From Bradyrhizobium betae (GTDB taxonomy: Bacteria; Pseudomonadota; Alphaproteobacteria; Rhizobiales; Xanthobacteraceae): a DNA stretch of 64,000 bases. How positions within the stretch are numbered: position 1 is the first letter of the stretch; each line of letters opens with the position of its first letter. The translations under genes and the position numbers were made by a program. The notes beneath the pieces were generated by a model. The model was not told the origin of the DNA, searched no databases, and was given only the letters and a program-made list of their open reading frames with translations. The DNA is taken from NCBI RefSeq assembly GCF_004123905.1, contig NZ_MZXW01000016.1, positions 558,001 through 622,000 of the forward strand, in the 5' to 3' direction. Shown here piece by piece: positions 63,337 to 64,000 of this stretch.

Positions 63337-64000
63337 TTGCGGATCGTCAAAACCCTTCTCCTGGTGCTCGCGGTTGCGCTGCTCGCGCCCTACGTGATCG
63401 CGCCGTTCTACCGCACCGGTCATCCGGTTTCGACGCTGATGGCCTGGCGCAGCTTGCGGGGCGCGCCGATGCAGCGGGAATGGATCGATCTGGCGGCGAT
63501 GTCGCCGTATCTGCCGCGCTCGGTGGTGGCGGCCGAGGACGCCCATTTCTGCAAGCACCGTGGCATCGACTGGGGCGCACTGCGCGAGGCGATCGACGAT
63601 GCGAAGGAGGACGGCACCCCGTTTCGGGGTGCCTCCACCATCACCCAGCAGGTCGCGAAAAACCTGTTCCTTTGGCAGGGCCGGGATTTCGTCCGAAAGG
63701 GTCTGGAATTCCCGCTGGCGCTGTGGATCGACTTCGTCCTGCCCAAGCCGCGGATCCTGGAAATTTACCTCAACATCGCCGAGCTCGGCCCGCAGGGCCA
63801 GTTTGGCGTCGAGGCGGCCAGCGCCTATGCCTTTGGCAAATCGGCCGAGGACCTCTCGCCCCGGGAAGCAGCCCTTCTGGCCTCGATCCTGCCGAATCCG
63901 GTCAAACGCAGCGCCCGGACCCCCGGCCCGGGTGTCAGGCGGCTGGCCGGGACCTATGTGGCGAGGGCGCAGGCCAGCTCGCTTTCGACCTGCTGGCGGG
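63337..64000 (+). CDS. mtgA: Monofunctional peptidoglycan glycosyltransferase (partial, runs off the window)
   Basis: The first 221 codons of MtgA, extending to the right edge without a stop codon. A membrane helix ([18 protein letters not shown], about 7-24) precedes the GT51 domain with [16 protein letters not shown] (catalytic Glu), [15 protein letters not shown] and [15 protein letters not shown]. It polymerises glycan strands at the inner membrane alongside the PBP1A-like protein at 17877-20090. The start is TTG at 63337 with GGAAAGG five bases upstream. The spacing of 160 bp to the divergent prenyl synthase holds a shared promoter region. Confidence 0.88.
   Translation, partial: MRIVKTLLLVLAVALLAPYVIAPFYRTGHPVSTLMAWRSLRGAPMQREWIDLAAMSPYLPRSVVAAEDAHFCKHRGIDWGALREAIDDAKEDGTPFRGASTITQQVAKNLFLWQGRDFVRKGLEFPLALWIDFVLPKPRILEIYLNIAELGPQGQFGVEAASAYAFGKSAEDLSPREAALLASILPNPVKRSARTPGPGVRRLAGTYVARAQASSLSTCWR

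Overview
The window is high-GC, densely coding DNA from an alphaproteobacterium, most likely a Bradyrhizobium. The evidence is a regS-regR pair with the RegB/RegA hallmarks, an intracellular polyhydroxyalkanoate depolymerase, GlnD, an mmcB gene, protocatechuate 3,4-dioxygenase genes, and several families of imperfect palindromic intergenic repeats typical of that group. All assignments come from reading motifs and context; no database was searched. I see no rRNA or tRNA gene, CRISPR array, integrase, transposase, or nod/nif gene, so this looks like ordinary chromosome.

Layout. 0-5.9 kb: transhydrogenase sthA, a divergent MFS exporter, a PHB-depolymerase-type esterase, a divergent HxlR regulator/small monooxygenase-like pair with a candidate operator, and a metallo-hydrolase. 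6-9.8 kb: two convergent GH13 enzymes, an alpha-glucosidase and a trehalose-synthase-like protein, whose 3' ends overlap in antisense through a repeat element. 9.8-16.7 kb: mmcB, redox regulators regS-regR, an ABC-2 exporter pair, phaZ and a zinc peptidase. 16.8-24.8 kb: an unknown protein, a class A penicillin-binding protein, two tandem periplasmic binding proteins without permeases, a DUF1304 membrane protein and an alkyl-DNA methyltransferase. 24.8-37 kb: glnD, a sulfonate/nitrate-type ABC importer, an OsmC protein, a membrane protein, a soluble three-PAS chemoreceptor and mutS. 37-41 kb: aromatic degradation genes (3-oxoadipyl-CoA thiolase, hydroxyquinol-type dioxygenase, pcaH, pcaG). 41-50 kb: a membrane chemoreceptor, a probably frameshifted phosphotransferase, a MarR-controlled EmrAB-type efflux operon, a Zur/Fur regulator, an EamA transporter and ispG. 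50-52 kb: an unrecognised six-helix membrane protein with a large soluble tail. 52-64 kb: a TauD-type oxygenase, a Rieske oxygenase, a cell-wall amidase, a CPA1 antiporter, a class A beta-lactamase, small proteins, a secreted caspase-like protein, a DUF1345 protein, a prenyl synthase and the start of mtgA, which runs off the right edge.

Functional themes are carbon storage and compatible solutes (PHA, alpha-glucans/trehalose), redox and nitrogen regulation (RegSR, GlnD), aromatic and sulfonate catabolism, envelope synthesis and turnover (PBP1A, MtgA, amidase, beta-lactamase) and drug export. No complete new multi-gene system stands out. The items most worth a second look are the unknown membrane protein at 50154-52013, the repeat-extended GH13 enzyme, the frameshifted phosphotransferase, three short regulatory palindromes or direct repeats, and the secreted caspase-like protein.
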